NCBI RefSeq assembly: GCF_012932965.1
Contig: NZ_JABBXH010000003.1
Coordinates: 186,001-250,000, forward strand
Origin: Thalassotalea algicola
Lineage (GTDB): Bacteria; Pseudomonadota; Gammaproteobacteria; Enterobacterales; Alteromonadaceae
Length of the DNA: 64,000 bases
Direction of reading: 5' to 3'
Shown here in pieces: positions 27,958 to 37,374 of this stretch (the first letter of the stretch is position 1; each line of letters starts with the position of its first letter). The notes under the pieces are model-generated. The model saw only the letters and a list, made by a program, of their open reading frames with translations. It was not told where the DNA came from and did not search any database. The translations under genes were made by a program, and so were the position numbers.

Positions 27958-28451
27958 TGAGTAATTTACGACCACAAGATATGAGTAATTTGGTTAATCG
28001 CTATAACCCGTCTTCTGGTGCCATGCAGCAACAAGGCACTAAACCTGCCACACAAATTCCTGACGAACTAAAAAATATTATCAATAAAATAGTGACTTCT
28101 ATTGATGGTATGTATCAATTTTCAGGTTTCAAAGATGCGACTAAAGTCACTCACTATAAAACTGAACTTACCAAAGGCTTATATAAAATTCGCGATAAAA
28201 TTAGCGAACAAAATATCAAGGATGCGTTAGATTTGTTTCGTACAAAAGGTGGTAAGTTTCCACCTAGCGTTCCTGAGTTTATTCAAGCGGTTTTAGGTGA
28301 ACATGAAGAGCAGGTTAAGCCCCCTGAACACGTGTGGTTTGATGCGTCGAAGGCAATTCCTAAACATACCGCTGAAGAAATGGCTAGCTTTGCTAAAAAA
28401 GGTATAGCAGATGCCAAAGCAGCCCTTAAAAAAACACCTGCAATAAAGTAA
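27957..28451 (+). CDS. dopE: Lambda P-derived helicase-loader-like protein, DopE-like
   Basis: 164 residues. A disordered N-terminus of about 40 residues precedes a helical domain in which GKFPPSVPEFIQAVLG resembles the lambda P segment RPFLPSPGQFVAWC, the part of P tied to DnaB recruitment. The C-terminus is basic and Ala/Lys-rich. The ATG shares its A with the TAA of the preceding gene, so the two are translationally coupled. The likely role is escorting DnaB helicase to the origin in place of DnaC or DciA; this is inference from the published DopCE proposal. Alternatively it may be an old prophage remnant, but no other phage genes are near. Confidence 0.65.
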   Translation: MSNLRPQDMSNLVNRYNPSSGAMQQQGTKPATQIPDELKNIINKIVTSIDGMYQFSGFKDATKVTHYKTELTKGLYKIRDKISEQNIKDALDLFRTKGGKFPPSVPEFIQAVLGEHEEQVKPPEHVWFDASKAIPKHTAEEMASFAKKGIADAKAALKKTPAIK

Positions 28452-28532
28452 TTCTAAGCGACAAAAGTTAAGCGAGTTTCGCTTTTCTCAACGCAAAATA
28501 ACCAACAATAATGAATACAACAAGGCAACCTC

Positions 28533-29822
28533 ATGACAACAACCACAGCCATTAACCTTACATTTTCACCAGTTTCTGAAAGCTGGCAGGCGAATAATTT
28601 AGTTCAAGTAGTTAATGACCAAATCTATGTTTTTATTAAGCCTGACAGTTTGCATCCATTGCGCGATATTCAAAAGGCAGGCCGAAAAATTGATGGTATG
28701 GGCGTTAAGCAAGTAACCTTTGTTGGCGAAAACTGGGGTTCAAATCGTCAGTGGGCGCTAGCACTTGGTTTTACTAGTGTTGGTAAACTAACGAATGTTG
28801 AATTTGTTGGTGAGCGAAAAGAAGAGCTGACAAAAAAATTAGCGGTGTATGCTTGGAGTCGAGATTTAACTAACCAAACACCAGCGCAGCTATTCCCAGC
28901 ATCGCTTGCTGAGCAAACAATCGATTATTTGTCGTCACTATCGCCAGAACATGTCACCACTACGGTAATAAATGGTGAAGCACTAGCTGAACAAGGTTGG
29001 ATGGGTACATACAATGTGGGTAAAGGTAGTACTAATCCTCCGTGTTTGTTGGAAGTTGACTACAACCCGACAGGCGATGCTGATGCTGCTATTTCTGCCT
29101 GCTTAGTCGGTAAAGGTATCACCTTTGATAGTGGTGGTTATTCGATGAAATCAAGCGTTGGCATGTTTGATATGAAATGCGATATGGGCGGTGCCGCAGT
29201 CGTTGCAGGTGCACTGGCCTTGGCTATCGAAAGCGGCTTAACTAAACGAGTAAAATTGTTTTTATGTTGTGCGGAAAATATGGTCAGTAGTTTTGCTTAT
29301 AAACTCGGTGACGTTATTACCTACAAAAACGGTGTCACAATGGAAGTAGCAAATACGGATGCAGAAGGGCGAATTGTCCTGGCTGATGGTCTTTTAGCTG
29401 CTGGTGAAACTGGTGCTCCACTCATTATTGATGCTGCTACTTTAACCGGTGCTGCAGTTGGTGCTACTGGTGGAGACTACACCGCGTTGTTTGCATTAGA
29501 CCAAGACGTTGCCGATATTGCTATTAAAACGGCAAAACAAGTTAATGAGCCGATTTGGCAATTGCCTTTAGAGACCTGGCATCAAAGTAAATGTCCATCG
29601 TCGTTTGCTGATACCGCTAATAGCCGTCCAATTCCTGGTGGCGGTCCAGGTGGTGCAAGCAATGCTGCAGGCTTTTTAAGTCGTTTTGTCCCTAATGAAG
29701 GAAAAGGTTGGTTGCATTTTGATATCGCGGCTGCTTACAACGGTAAGGCTAATGAACTATGGGCTGCTGGTGCGACAGGTTTATCTATAGATACCATCGC
29801 ACAACTTATTTTAGCTGAATAA
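28533..29822 (+). CDS. pepB: Peptidase B (M17 leucyl aminopeptidase family)
   Basis: 429 residues, close to E. coli PepB (427). The M17 signature NTDAEGRIVLADGLL near residue 274 and the metal ligands in GKGITFDSGGYSMK and FDMKCDMGGAA are all present. These two-metal enzymes remove N-terminal residues from cytosolic peptides. The N-terminal domain is the shorter PepB type rather than the PepA type. The gene follows the dopE-like gene after 81 bp in the same direction and may be co-transcribed, although I see no functional connection. Confidence 0.93.
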   Translation: MTTTTAINLTFSPVSESWQANNLVQVVNDQIYVFIKPDSLHPLRDIQKAGRKIDGMGVKQVTFVGENWGSNRQWALALGFTSVGKLTNVEFVGERKEELTKKLAVYAWSRDLTNQTPAQLFPASLAEQTIDYLSSLSPEHVTTTVINGEALAEQGWMGTYNVGKGSTNPPCLLEVDYNPTGDADAAISACLVGKGITFDSGGYSMKSSVGMFDMKCDMGGAAVVAGALALAIESGLTKRVKLFLCCAENMVSSFAYKLGDVITYKNGVTMEVANTDAEGRIVLADGLLAAGETGAPLIIDAATLTGAAVGATGGDYTALFALDQDVADIAIKTAKQVNEPIWQLPLETWHQSKCPSSFADTANSRPIPGGGPGGASNAAGFLSRFVPNEGKGWLHFDIAAAYNGKANELWAAGATGLSIDTIAQLILAE

Positions 29823-29837
29823 TGGAATAGCTAACAA

Positions 29838-30251
29838 TTACATTGCTTGTGGCTGCTGACCTAGAAAGTCTTGCAGCCAATTTTCCGCGCTTTTTACATC
29901 GCTAAATACATAAAATGGTAAGTGACACCCGTTATAAATGCGGCGTAATTGCATTTGTTGGATGTCGGCATGCGTACTATCTAAAAATACCGTCGCATTA
30001 GCAATCATATTGTGCTGCACTCGGTACTTGGTTACATCAGCAATGTTATCTTCAACTTCAGGCGTAAATACGCCGCTACCATGATAAATAATTAAAGACG
30101 CCCATGGCTGGTGCTTCATTTGTTGAGTAAGCTCAATCATGTCTAAATGATATTGCGCGAAGGCTTCAGCATCGAAAATGTTTTGAACATCGACAAATAA
30201 AATATTGTCTTTTTTTACAATGTCATAGTCTGATTGTTGTAAATTTTCCAT
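29838..30251 (-). CDS. Small STAS/SpoIIAA-like hypothetical protein
   Basis: 137 residues, cytosolic. The alternating strand-helix pattern (ILFVDVQNIFD, SLIIYHG, NATVFLDS, PFYVFSDVKSAENWLQ) resembles SpoIIAA-like/STAS folds, but no phosphorylatable serine motif is evident, so the role is unknown. The chosen ATG at 30251 has GGAAGAG a few bases upstream. A longer in-frame form from 30329 would add 26 residues without homology signals. The gene is convergent with pepB, with a 15-bp gap. Confidence 0.65.
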   Translation of the reverse strand: MENLQQSDYDIVKKDNILFVDVQNIFDAEAFAQYHLDMIELTQQMKHQPWASLIIYHGSGVFTPEVEDNIADVTKYRVQHNMIANATVFLDSTHADIQQMQLRRIYNGCHLPFYVFSDVKSAENWLQDFLGQQPQAM

Positions 30252-30399
30252 GCTGCTCTTCCATTTTCCAAAGGGCATATAGAAATAACAGGCTATAAAA
30301 CGTTTAACAAGTAAGCAGATTTTTAGCAAGTTGCAAATTTTTAATTACCATAAATTACAGTTGCTTATATATTTATATGATAAAAGTGATGGTTTAAAG

Positions 30400-30933
30400 T
30401 TAATGAGCTAACTTGAACTTTTTTAAGGGAGTATAGATAACGCCTTGCTCACTAGATTCAGAAATGTACAGGCTAAAGCTTTTAATATTTAGATATAAAT
30501 TTGCGCTGAAATGTTCAGGTAACTCGCGCACTTTTCGACTAATGGTGATATGAGGTTGATAAGGTCGTTTGATAATATCGATATCGTTTTTATCTGCGGC
30601 TAGTTCAAGTTCCGTCACTAACTTAGCAAGCCAACTTGGTGTATTAGCCATTCCTAAAAATAATACCTTTGCTTGGTCAAACATATCATAGTGATCAATA
30701 TGAAGCTGATATTCTGAAGATTGTAGGTAATTTTTACTAAGAGCCTCCGCCTTTATTAACAGTGGCGTTAATTGCTCAGGGCTAAGTTGGCCAAGAAATA
30801 CTAACGTAAGGTGAAGATTGCTAGCGACGGTTGGTTTAGGAAGTGGTGGTTTGATATTTTGTTGCAATACCGCAATGCGCTTTTTATCAGATTCTGCAAT
30901 GTCTAACGCAAAAAAGTATCGAGCCATAATCAT
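30400..30933 (-). CDS. thpR: RNA 2',3'-cyclic phosphodiesterase (2H family)
   Basis: About 177 residues. Both catalytic HxT motifs are present: LHLTLVFLG in the N-terminal half and PHITISRKV in the C-terminal half. This enzyme (also called LigT) hydrolyses 2',3'-cyclic phosphate ends of RNA and can ligate tRNA halves in vitro. Start candidates are ATG 30933 (AGG five bases upstream) and ATG 30927. In E. coli it lies directly beside sfsA and divergent from hrpB; here it is separated from both by other genes. Confidence 0.93.
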   Translation of the reverse strand: MIMARYFFALDIAESDKKRIAVLQQNIKPPLPKPTVASNLHLTLVFLGQLSPEQLTPLLIKAEALSKNYLQSSEYQLHIDHYDMFDQAKVLFLGMANTPSWLAKLVTELELAADKNDIDIIKRPYQPHITISRKVRELPEHFSANLYLNIKSFSLYISESSEQGVIYTPLKKFKLAH

Positions 30934-30973
30934 AAACACCTATCGACCATGACTCGATTATATAGCGAACTAA

Positions 30974-32773
30974 TTATTCTTCACTAATTTCCCAGACACT
31001 CACTGAGCCTGAAATTTCGTTACCGACGACTAACATAGCTTTTTCCGTGTCTGTCGCAGGGATAAACTTCATGCCTTCAGGTGCTAAGTCTCCGGTAATA
31101 TCAGCACCTTCAATAACACCACGGTTATTGAAATAGTCGACAAAGCTGACATTGAATGGGTTGGATATGTCATAAATCATGATGCCGCCCATACGCTCTA
31201 AACCGACAAATGCTAAAGTACGCTCACCTACAACACCAATGGCTAATGCTTCCGGCTCTGGTCCTTTTGCATCTGAACGTGTATCACCTTCATTCTCGTC
31301 TTCATCATTATTAAATGCTTCGCCATAGATAGCAGCAGTAATACGTTCAATTTCGTCTCCTGAATCAAACACTAAATTACCTGAAGCATCCCAAATAGAG
31401 AACGAACGAGCACCATAAGTATAAAGTTGGTCGTAATCGCCATCACTGTCGATATCACCGCGCTCGATTGATACTTTTAGGCGACCTAAGTCATCATCGT
31501 CATTGTTTACATGAGCAAATGCAGCTGGGTCTAAATTTAAATCTTCCGCGCGACTTTCATCGGTATAAGATAAACAGCCATCGTCTTCGTCATAATCGAG
31601 ACCACCAGCGGCAGTACAGGCAGCTTCATCCGCGACATCAAAGAAATATTCGCGGCCATCGCCTTCATTCGCTGTCACGACAAAGGTTGCATCTTTCCAG
31701 CTGAATGTCGCAATGGTATCTGGCTGGTACATACCAAATAAATTCTTATACTGACGCAAGTTTAGACCACTGTCTTTATCGGAAGCATCTAAGGAATAGT
31801 TGCCCCAATCTTTAAACCCTAAGCCTTTAATGTCGGTTATCGACATTGCGTCTAGATCTACCAATACTAATCCGTTGTTTTCTTGTAAGCTGACAAAAGC
31901 TGTTTTTGAGTCTGCACTTATAGCCACATATTCAGGCTCTAAGTCCATTGCTACGGTGGTATCAATTGTTTGGCCATTAATGACTCGCCCGCTTGGGTTA
32001 GGGAACATCATACCTTGTGCCGCTAATTCAGCTTTTTTGTCGTTGTAGTTAGTAAAACCAAGTGACACCGCAGTATTACTTACCTCGCCGTCTGCGATAC
32101 TGATAATTGAAATAGTCCCTTCTGGATCAACAGTGTAGTCACCACTTGGCTCGCCTTCATTGGCAACGACGACTTTGCTGCTATCTGGCGTGAAAGTTAC
32201 CATATCAGGCAATACGCCTACTTCGACATTTTTTACGAAAGTCGGTGTTGCACCACTAATATCGTAAAAAGCGATATGACCATTTTCATCTATAGCATCG
32301 GCAGCCATAGCGACAGCCAGCATATTTAGATCATCAGAAATACTAATACTGTTTGCATCACCTGGCGTATTTTCTGAGAGGTCTAGCGTAACGGCTATTG
32401 TTAAATTGGTATTGCTAATAACGCCTTCGCTATCAGCTGTAAGCGCAGATGGTTCAGCATCTGCAAGTGGCAATAATTCGACAGTTGCTGTATCTCCAGA
32501 GCTGTTAATTGCGTATATCATGCCGCTTGCTTTGTGGTATTGAACAATTTCAGCAGCACCTTCAGGTGACTGGGCATTTAATACTGCACGGGCAATTAAC
32601 GTAGCGGTAAATGAGGAGGTAGCATCTTTGCCGTCTTGGCCGTCGGCGCCAGTTGGCCCTTGTTGTCCTTGTGGCCCAGCAGCTCCTGTTGCACCATCAT
32701 CGCCATCACAGGCGGTTAAACCTAATAACATTGCACTGGAAAGTAGGCCAGCTTTAAAAAAGTTGTTTGTCAT
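30974..32773 (-). CDS. Choice-of-anchor I lipoprotein with collagen-like stretch
   Basis: 599 residues. Signal peptide with lipobox LTAC, then an acidic DGDDG and a short collagen-like GxY run (GATGAAGPQGQQGPTGADG). The rest is a beta-propeller-like domain of the choice-of-anchor I family (TFTPDSSKVVVANEGEPSGDY, EYVAISADSKTAFVSLQENN, VTANEGDGREY), found in secreted proteins of marine bacteria and sometimes joined to alkaline phosphatases. Acidic Asp-rich loops suggest calcium binding. No catalytic residues are recognised. It lies between thpR and hrpB, which adjoin each other in E. coli. Confidence 0.87.
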   Translation of the reverse strand: MTNNFFKAGLLSSAMLLGLTACDGDDGATGAAGPQGQQGPTGADGQDGKDATSSFTATLIARAVLNAQSPEGAAEIVQYHKASGMIYAINSSGDTATVELLPLADAEPSALTADSEGVISNTNLTIAVTLDLSENTPGDANSISISDDLNMLAVAMAADAIDENGHIAFYDISGATPTFVKNVEVGVLPDMVTFTPDSSKVVVANEGEPSGDYTVDPEGTISIISIADGEVSNTAVSLGFTNYNDKKAELAAQGMMFPNPSGRVINGQTIDTTVAMDLEPEYVAISADSKTAFVSLQENNGLVLVDLDAMSITDIKGLGFKDWGNYSLDASDKDSGLNLRQYKNLFGMYQPDTIATFSWKDATFVVTANEGDGREYFFDVADEAACTAAGGLDYDEDDGCLSYTDESRAEDLNLDPAAFAHVNNDDDDLGRLKVSIERGDIDSDGDYDQLYTYGARSFSIWDASGNLVFDSGDEIERITAAIYGEAFNNDEDENEGDTRSDAKGPEPEALAIGVVGERTLAFVGLERMGGIMIYDISNPFNVSFVDYFNNRGVIEGADITGDLAPEGMKFIPATDTEKAMLVVGNEISGSVSVWEISEE

Positions 32774-32894
32774 TTTATTCTCACTTTATTTTATTCATTT
32801 TTTATTAAACGGGCATACGCTAGAGCGCTAAGACGACGAACTCGTGACAGAAAAGTTACATTGAGATGAAGCTTTGTTAAAAGAGAGGAGTCAT

Positions 32895-32908
32895 CAGCTT
32901 TAAAGCTG
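32895..32908. repeat. 14-bp perfect palindrome before hrpB
   Basis: CAGCTTTAAAGCTG lies between the divergent lipoprotein and hrpB genes, about 50 bp before hrpB. It could be an operator or simply chance in AT-rich DNA; no second copy was noticed. Confidence 0.3.
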
Positions 32909-32957
32909 CAGGAACAACAGGTAAAATCGCGCTAGTGAAAGAATTAGAGAAATTGCT

Positions 32958-35471
32958 TTGTTGCCTATAAATCAAATAAAAACATCATTTTTGACTGCTA
33001 TTGAACAAAGCAATTTAGTGATACTGACGGCGCCACCTGGGGCAGGTAAGTCGACAGTATTGCCCTTGTGGTTATTAGATACTGAATTTGCCAATCAAAA
33101 AATTTATTTACTACAGCCTAGGCGAGTCGCCGCAAAAAATATTGCCTGTTACCTCGCACAGCAGCTAGGTGAAGAAGTAGGGCAAACGATTGGCTATCGC
33201 CTGAGAAATGATAGTCGGGTATCTGCTAACACTATCATTGAGGTAATTACCGAAGGGATATTAACCCAGCTGATTCAAAATGATCCAGAGTTGGCCGATG
33301 CTAACTTGATTTTGTTTGATGAGTTTCATGAACGCTCTGTGCAGGCAGATCTAGCTTTTGCTTTGGCTAGGGATTGTCAACTTGGACTGCGTGAAGATCT
33401 GAGACTTGTGTTGATGTCGGCGACATTATCGAATGAAGAGCTATCGACGAAATTTCCTGAAGCAGAGTTTATCGTAAGTGAAGGTCGCAGCTTTCCTGTT
33501 GAATGTCATTATCAATCGGTACCAACCAATAAATTTTGGCGCGAACATGCACTGAGTGTAATCAAAAAAGACGCGTTTATTCACTCCGGCTCGTGTTTAG
33601 TTTTTTTGCCTGGTGTTGCAGATATTAAGTTTTTAATTGAGCGGCTTGAGTGCTTTTTGCCAGACGATTTATTGCTAGCTCCTTTGTATGGAGAGTTGCC
33701 GATAAGTGAGCAGCAAAAAGCCATGAAACCAATTAATGGCGCACGTAAACTGGTGCTTGCCACTAACATTGCAGAAACAAGTTTAACCATTGAAGGTATT
33801 ACACTGGTAATTGATGCAGGTTTTGAAAAGGCAGCCATTTACGATAGCCAAACCTTAACCAACCAGCTTATTCAAAAGCCAATTAGTAAGGCGTCAGCGA
33901 TCCAGCGAGCAGGTAGAGCAGGGCGTTTAAGCGCAGGTCAGTGTATTAGGCTTTATTCTGAAGAAGACTTTCAACGTCGACCAGAGCAAGCAATAAGTGA
34001 CATTTTGCAAACTGATTTATTACCGGTATTAATTGAAGCCGCACGTTGGGGTGTTACCAAACTGTCGGATTTACCATTTTTGGAACTGCCAAACGCAGTG
34101 AAAGAGCAACTTGCATGGCAGGAGTTGCAGCAGTTACGTATTGTTAATACTGACAATAAATTAACGGCACATGGTCAAACAGTAGCACAACTTTCCTGTC
34201 ATCCTCGATACGGCAATATGTTGGTGTCTGCGCAACGAATTGGTCAACAGTTTGAAGATCCTAATCTTGTGAATTTAGCTTGTTTATTGGCGGCACTACT
34301 GGAGGAAAGGGATGTGTTTTCTCCGTCGGTGGCTAAGAATAATGCAGATATAACTACTCGTATTTCATTTATAGAAAATCAACTCCACTCTAAAGCTAAC
34401 TTATCAGGAAAGCTTGGCCGCATCATAAAACAAGCAAAAAATTTGGCACAACAACTGGCCGTATCTTGGCAAAGTAGCTTTTCTTATAGTCATTGCGGGG
34501 TATTACTTGCCCTAGCGTTTCCTGAACGCATTGCTGCAAATAGGCATCAACAAGGCGCTTTTATTGCTTTTAACGGAAAAGGATTAAATTTAGCCAGTGA
34601 AGATACGCTTAATGATGCTGAACTCTTGGTGGCAGCGAGCACCATTAAATTAAAAGATAAGCAGCTTATTTCATTGGCAGCACCTGTCACATTAGCGGAG
34701 TTGGAAGCCTGGGATATTGTCTCGACAACAGTATGTGAGCAGCTAAATTACGATGAACAGCGGGATAAAATTAATGCCAGTGAGCAGCGTAAATTAGGGG
34801 CAATCGTATTAAGTGAAAAGCCGACCACGCAAACGTTAGATGAGCAACAAATTGCCACGATGTGGTGTGAACAGATAACACGTAAAGGAATATCGTGGTT
34901 ATCACTTTCTGATAGCCAATCTCAGCTATTGGCGCGGATTAATTGGTTGGCACTTCATCAACCTGAATTAGGGTTTAATCAAGCCGATGAACCTTGGTTA
35001 TTGGCCAATCTTGAACGTTGGTTTAGCCCTTACGTTGGTGATATTAGGAAGAAGTCTAAGTTGATAAGTTTAGAATTCGAGATGATGTTTAAATCGATGT
35101 TAGATTTCAATCAGCAGCAACAATTGGCTCGTTGTGCGCCGCTATATTTTTCTGGGCCAACGGGGAGAAAATGTCCAATCAGGTATACTAATGAACACTC
35201 ACCGATTGTCTCTTTACCTATGCAAGAAGTTTATGGGGAGGCCAATACTCCACAAGTGGGGGACAAGGAACGTGGCAACGGGGTAAATTTGACGCTTGAG
35301 TTATTGTCGCCAGCAGGTAGGCCTATTCAAGTGACTCAGGATTTGGCTGGATTCTGGCAGGGCAGTTATAACGCGGTACAAAAAGAAATGAAGGGCCGAT
35401 ACCCGAAACATTTTTGGCCTGACGATCCGGCGAATGCACAAGCAACCAGAAAAACTAAAAAGTATATGTAA
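32958..35471 (+). CDS. hrpB: ATP-dependent helicase HrpB
   Basis: 837 residues. A DEAH-family RNA helicase with Walker A APPGAGKST near residue 26, the DEFH box near 121, the SAT motif LMSATLS and motif VI QRAGRAGRL. It is followed by the HA2 and HrpB-specific C-terminal domains ending HFWPDDPANAQATRK, a diagnostic tail. The cellular role of HrpB in E. coli is not settled. The gene appears to start with TTG (32958), giving MLPINQIKTSFLTAI, which aligns with the family N-terminus; no ATG is available nearby. In E. coli mrcB follows, but here glsA does. Confidence 0.95.
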   Translation: MLPINQIKTSFLTAIEQSNLVILTAPPGAGKSTVLPLWLLDTEFANQKIYLLQPRRVAAKNIACYLAQQLGEEVGQTIGYRLRNDSRVSANTIIEVITEGILTQLIQNDPELADANLILFDEFHERSVQADLAFALARDCQLGLREDLRLVLMSATLSNEELSTKFPEAEFIVSEGRSFPVECHYQSVPTNKFWREHALSVIKKDAFIHSGSCLVFLPGVADIKFLIERLECFLPDDLLLAPLYGELPISEQQKAMKPINGARKLVLATNIAETSLTIEGITLVIDAGFEKAAIYDSQTLTNQLIQKPISKASAIQRAGRAGRLSAGQCIRLYSEEDFQRRPEQAISDILQTDLLPVLIEAARWGVTKLSDLPFLELPNAVKEQLAWQELQQLRIVNTDNKLTAHGQTVAQLSCHPRYGNMLVSAQRIGQQFEDPNLVNLACLLAALLEERDVFSPSVAKNNADITTRISFIENQLHSKANLSGKLGRIIKQAKNLAQQLAVSWQSSFSYSHCGVLLALAFPERIAANRHQQGAFIAFNGKGLNLASEDTLNDAELLVAASTIKLKDKQLISLAAPVTLAELEAWDIVSTTVCEQLNYDEQRDKINASEQRKLGAIVLSEKPTTQTLDEQQIATMWCEQITRKGISWLSLSDSQSQLLARINWLALHQPELGFNQADEPWLLANLERWFSPYVGDIRKKSKLISLEFEMMFKSMLDFNQQQQLARCAPLYFSGPTGRKCPIRYTNEHSPIVSLPMQEVYGEANTPQVGDKERGNGVNLTLELLSPAGRPIQVTQDLAGFWQGSYNAVQKEMKGRYPKHFWPDDPANAQATRKTKKYM

Positions 35472-35494
35472 GCGGGCTGATTAGCATGACAAAC

Positions 35495-36403
35495 TTAATA
35501 AACAGACCAATCTATATGGTTTGTGAGTATTTTCATTGCTTCAACACCCACTAATGAATTACCGGTTGCATTAAGCGCAGGTGACCATACACATACCGAT
35601 AATACGCCAGGGACAATGGCAACTATTCCACCACCAACGCCGCTTTTTCCAGGTAAACCCACTTCAAAAGCAAACCGGCCGGCTTCGTCGTAAAGTCCGC
35701 TAGTTGCCATGAGTGCATTGACTTGTTTTGTCTGACGCTCTGTTAGTATACGTTGCTGATTGGTTATGTTTACGCCTTTATTAGCTAAGTAGCTAAACGA
35801 TTTAGCTAGCTCAACACAGGTCATTTTTAGTGCACAAGTAGAAAAGTAATTCATTAGCACTTTTTCAACGTCATTATTGAAGTTCTCAAACGATTGCATT
35901 AAATAAGCCATGGCAGCATTTCGTGCTCTGTGAGCGTATTCAGACTCCGCAATTTTTCTATCAATTCTGATCTCACTATTGCCTGATAGCGTTCGGACAA
36001 AGTCTCGAACTGCGAGCTCTGGGGAAGCAAAACTTGATTCAACCATATCTGAAATCACTAATGCACCAGCATTAATAAACGGATTTCTCGGAATACCTTG
36101 TTCATGCTCTAATTGTACAAGTGAGTTAAATGGTAATCCTGATGGCTCTCGGCCAACTCTGTGCCAAATCTCATCACCGTGCATATGCATAGCAAGTGTT
36201 AAGCTAAATACCTTAGAAATACTTTGAATAGAAAAAGGCGTTTCTGCATCGCCATACGAATAGGTTTTCCCATTTGCGTCACAAATTGCTATGCCAAACT
36301 GCATAGGATCAACCGTGGCAAGTGCGGGAATGTATTGAGCAACTTGTCCTTTGCCTAGAAAAACAGAAGCTTCTTCATGTATTTGCTTAAGTAAGTCATT
36401 CAT
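35495..36403 (-). CDS. glsA: Glutaminase
   Basis: 302 residues. A serine-dependent beta-lactamase-fold glutaminase that converts glutamine to glutamate and ammonia. The catalytic SISK is seen in [12 protein letters not shown], with NPFINAGAL, the Tyr in [18 protein letters not shown] and the C-terminal [11 protein letters not shown] loop. The length fits the single-domain bacterial type. The start is ATG 36403 with GGAA upstream; a TTG one codon earlier is less likely. The gene is convergent with hrpB. Confidence 0.96.
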   Translation of the reverse strand: MNDLLKQIHEEASVFLGKGQVAQYIPALATVDPMQFGIAICDANGKTYSYGDAETPFSIQSISKVFSLTLAMHMHGDEIWHRVGREPSGLPFNSLVQLEHEQGIPRNPFINAGALVISDMVESSFASPELAVRDFVRTLSGNSEIRIDRKIAESEYAHRARNAAMAYLMQSFENFNNDVEKVLMNYFSTCALKMTCVELAKSFSYLANKGVNITNQQRILTERQTKQVNALMATSGLYDEAGRFAFEVGLPGKSGVGGGIVAIVPGVLSVCVWSPALNATGNSLVGVEAMKILTNHIDWSVY

Positions 36404-36544
36404 CAAAAAAATTCCAGGCTTGAGGAGTTCGAAGCCTTGTCGCTAGAGTGAGCTAGTTGGCGCAGCGCAAATAAAAAAGTTTAGAAAGCGAAATTAACAC
36501 TGTTTAAATCGTTTGCCTACCTAAAAGATCTGCATTGAATAAGA

Positions 36545-36570
36545 AAAGCCGCTATAAGCGGCTTTCATTT
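36545..36570 (-). terminator. Terminator after the lytic transglycosylase gene
   Basis: A 9-bp stem (AAAGCCGCT / AGCGGCTTT) with a 3-nt loop lies 36 bp past the stop codon, with T residues following on the minus strand. Confidence 0.8.
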
Positions 36571-36601
36571 CATTTAACTGTTTTTGGTGACAAATACTTG
36601 A

Positions 36602-37225
36602 TTAAGTGCGGATAAGTTTTCCGTAGCGCTTATGGAGAATTTCTACGCGTTCAATATAGACTTTAGTTTCTTCAAAAGGTGGAATGCCGTTGTATTTTTT
36701 TACATTGCCTTCACCGGCATTGTACGCAGCTGATACCATGCGAATATTGCCATAGTATTTTTTCATTAGCTTAGCGAGATGTTTGACGCCACCTTGAATG
36801 TTTTGTTTTGCGGTAAACGGATCTCTAACACCAAGTTCTCGCGCTGTCGCTGGCATTAGCTGCATTAAGCCTTGTGCACCCTGCTTAGAAATAGCATTAA
36901 CACGAAAATGCGATTCGGCATGAATAATCGCTCTAACTAAATTTGCATCTACTCGATAATATCGAGCGGCCTCTTCAATTTCATCGGCAAAGGCATTGGG
37001 GTATAGCTTGGTCTCTAGCCAATCAATTTCGGAATAAACACCACAGGCATAACAACCGAAATTAACCTCTTCATAATAAGTATCGATAGGCTCAATATCT
37101 GAAAACGATAACGTACCGTTTTTTGAGTGATAACGATAAACGCGATCTTCAGAAGCGATTGAAATGGTGCTAAAACTTAGCAGTGCTGCAAGTAACAGCC
37201 AAGAGATACGACTATATCCTGACAT
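36602..37225 (-). CDS. Secreted lytic transglycosylase (SLT family)
   Basis: 207 residues. A signal peptide (ending SIAS) is followed by a short DUF4124-like strand pair (VYRYHSKNGTLSFSDIEP), a CYAC pair that could form a disulfide, and the soluble lytic transglycosylase domain. The catalytic Glu is in AIIHAESHFR, followed by SKQGAQGLMQLMPATA and AAYNAGEGNV, the family signatures. It cleaves the glycan strand of peptidoglycan to 1,6-anhydromuramyl products. It does not match the MltC or MltE layout closely, so no gene symbol is given. Confidence 0.92.
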   Translation of the reverse strand: MSGYSRISWLLLAALLSFSTISIASEDRVYRYHSKNGTLSFSDIEPIDTYYEEVNFGCYACGVYSEIDWLETKLYPNAFADEIEEAARYYRVDANLVRAIIHAESHFRVNAISKQGAQGLMQLMPATARELGVRDPFTAKQNIQGGVKHLAKLMKKYYGNIRMVSAAYNAGEGNVKKYNGIPPFEETKVYIERVEILHKRYGKLIRT

Positions 37226-37374
37226 TATTGATTGATATTTCCTGTGTTAGATATTGTGGTAAAAATACCTTTTTTTGAAATAAATGTCTAAATTTGTAAC
37301 AAATTATATGGCTAAAAAAGCGTAAAAGATGAAATTAGGGTATAGTGGCGAAAATTATTTTTCTGAGTTAAAAA

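Noticed and set aside
27004-28451. Prophage remnant
   Set aside because: No integrase, repressor, structural gene or attachment repeat is near the O/P-like pair; domestication is the simpler reading.
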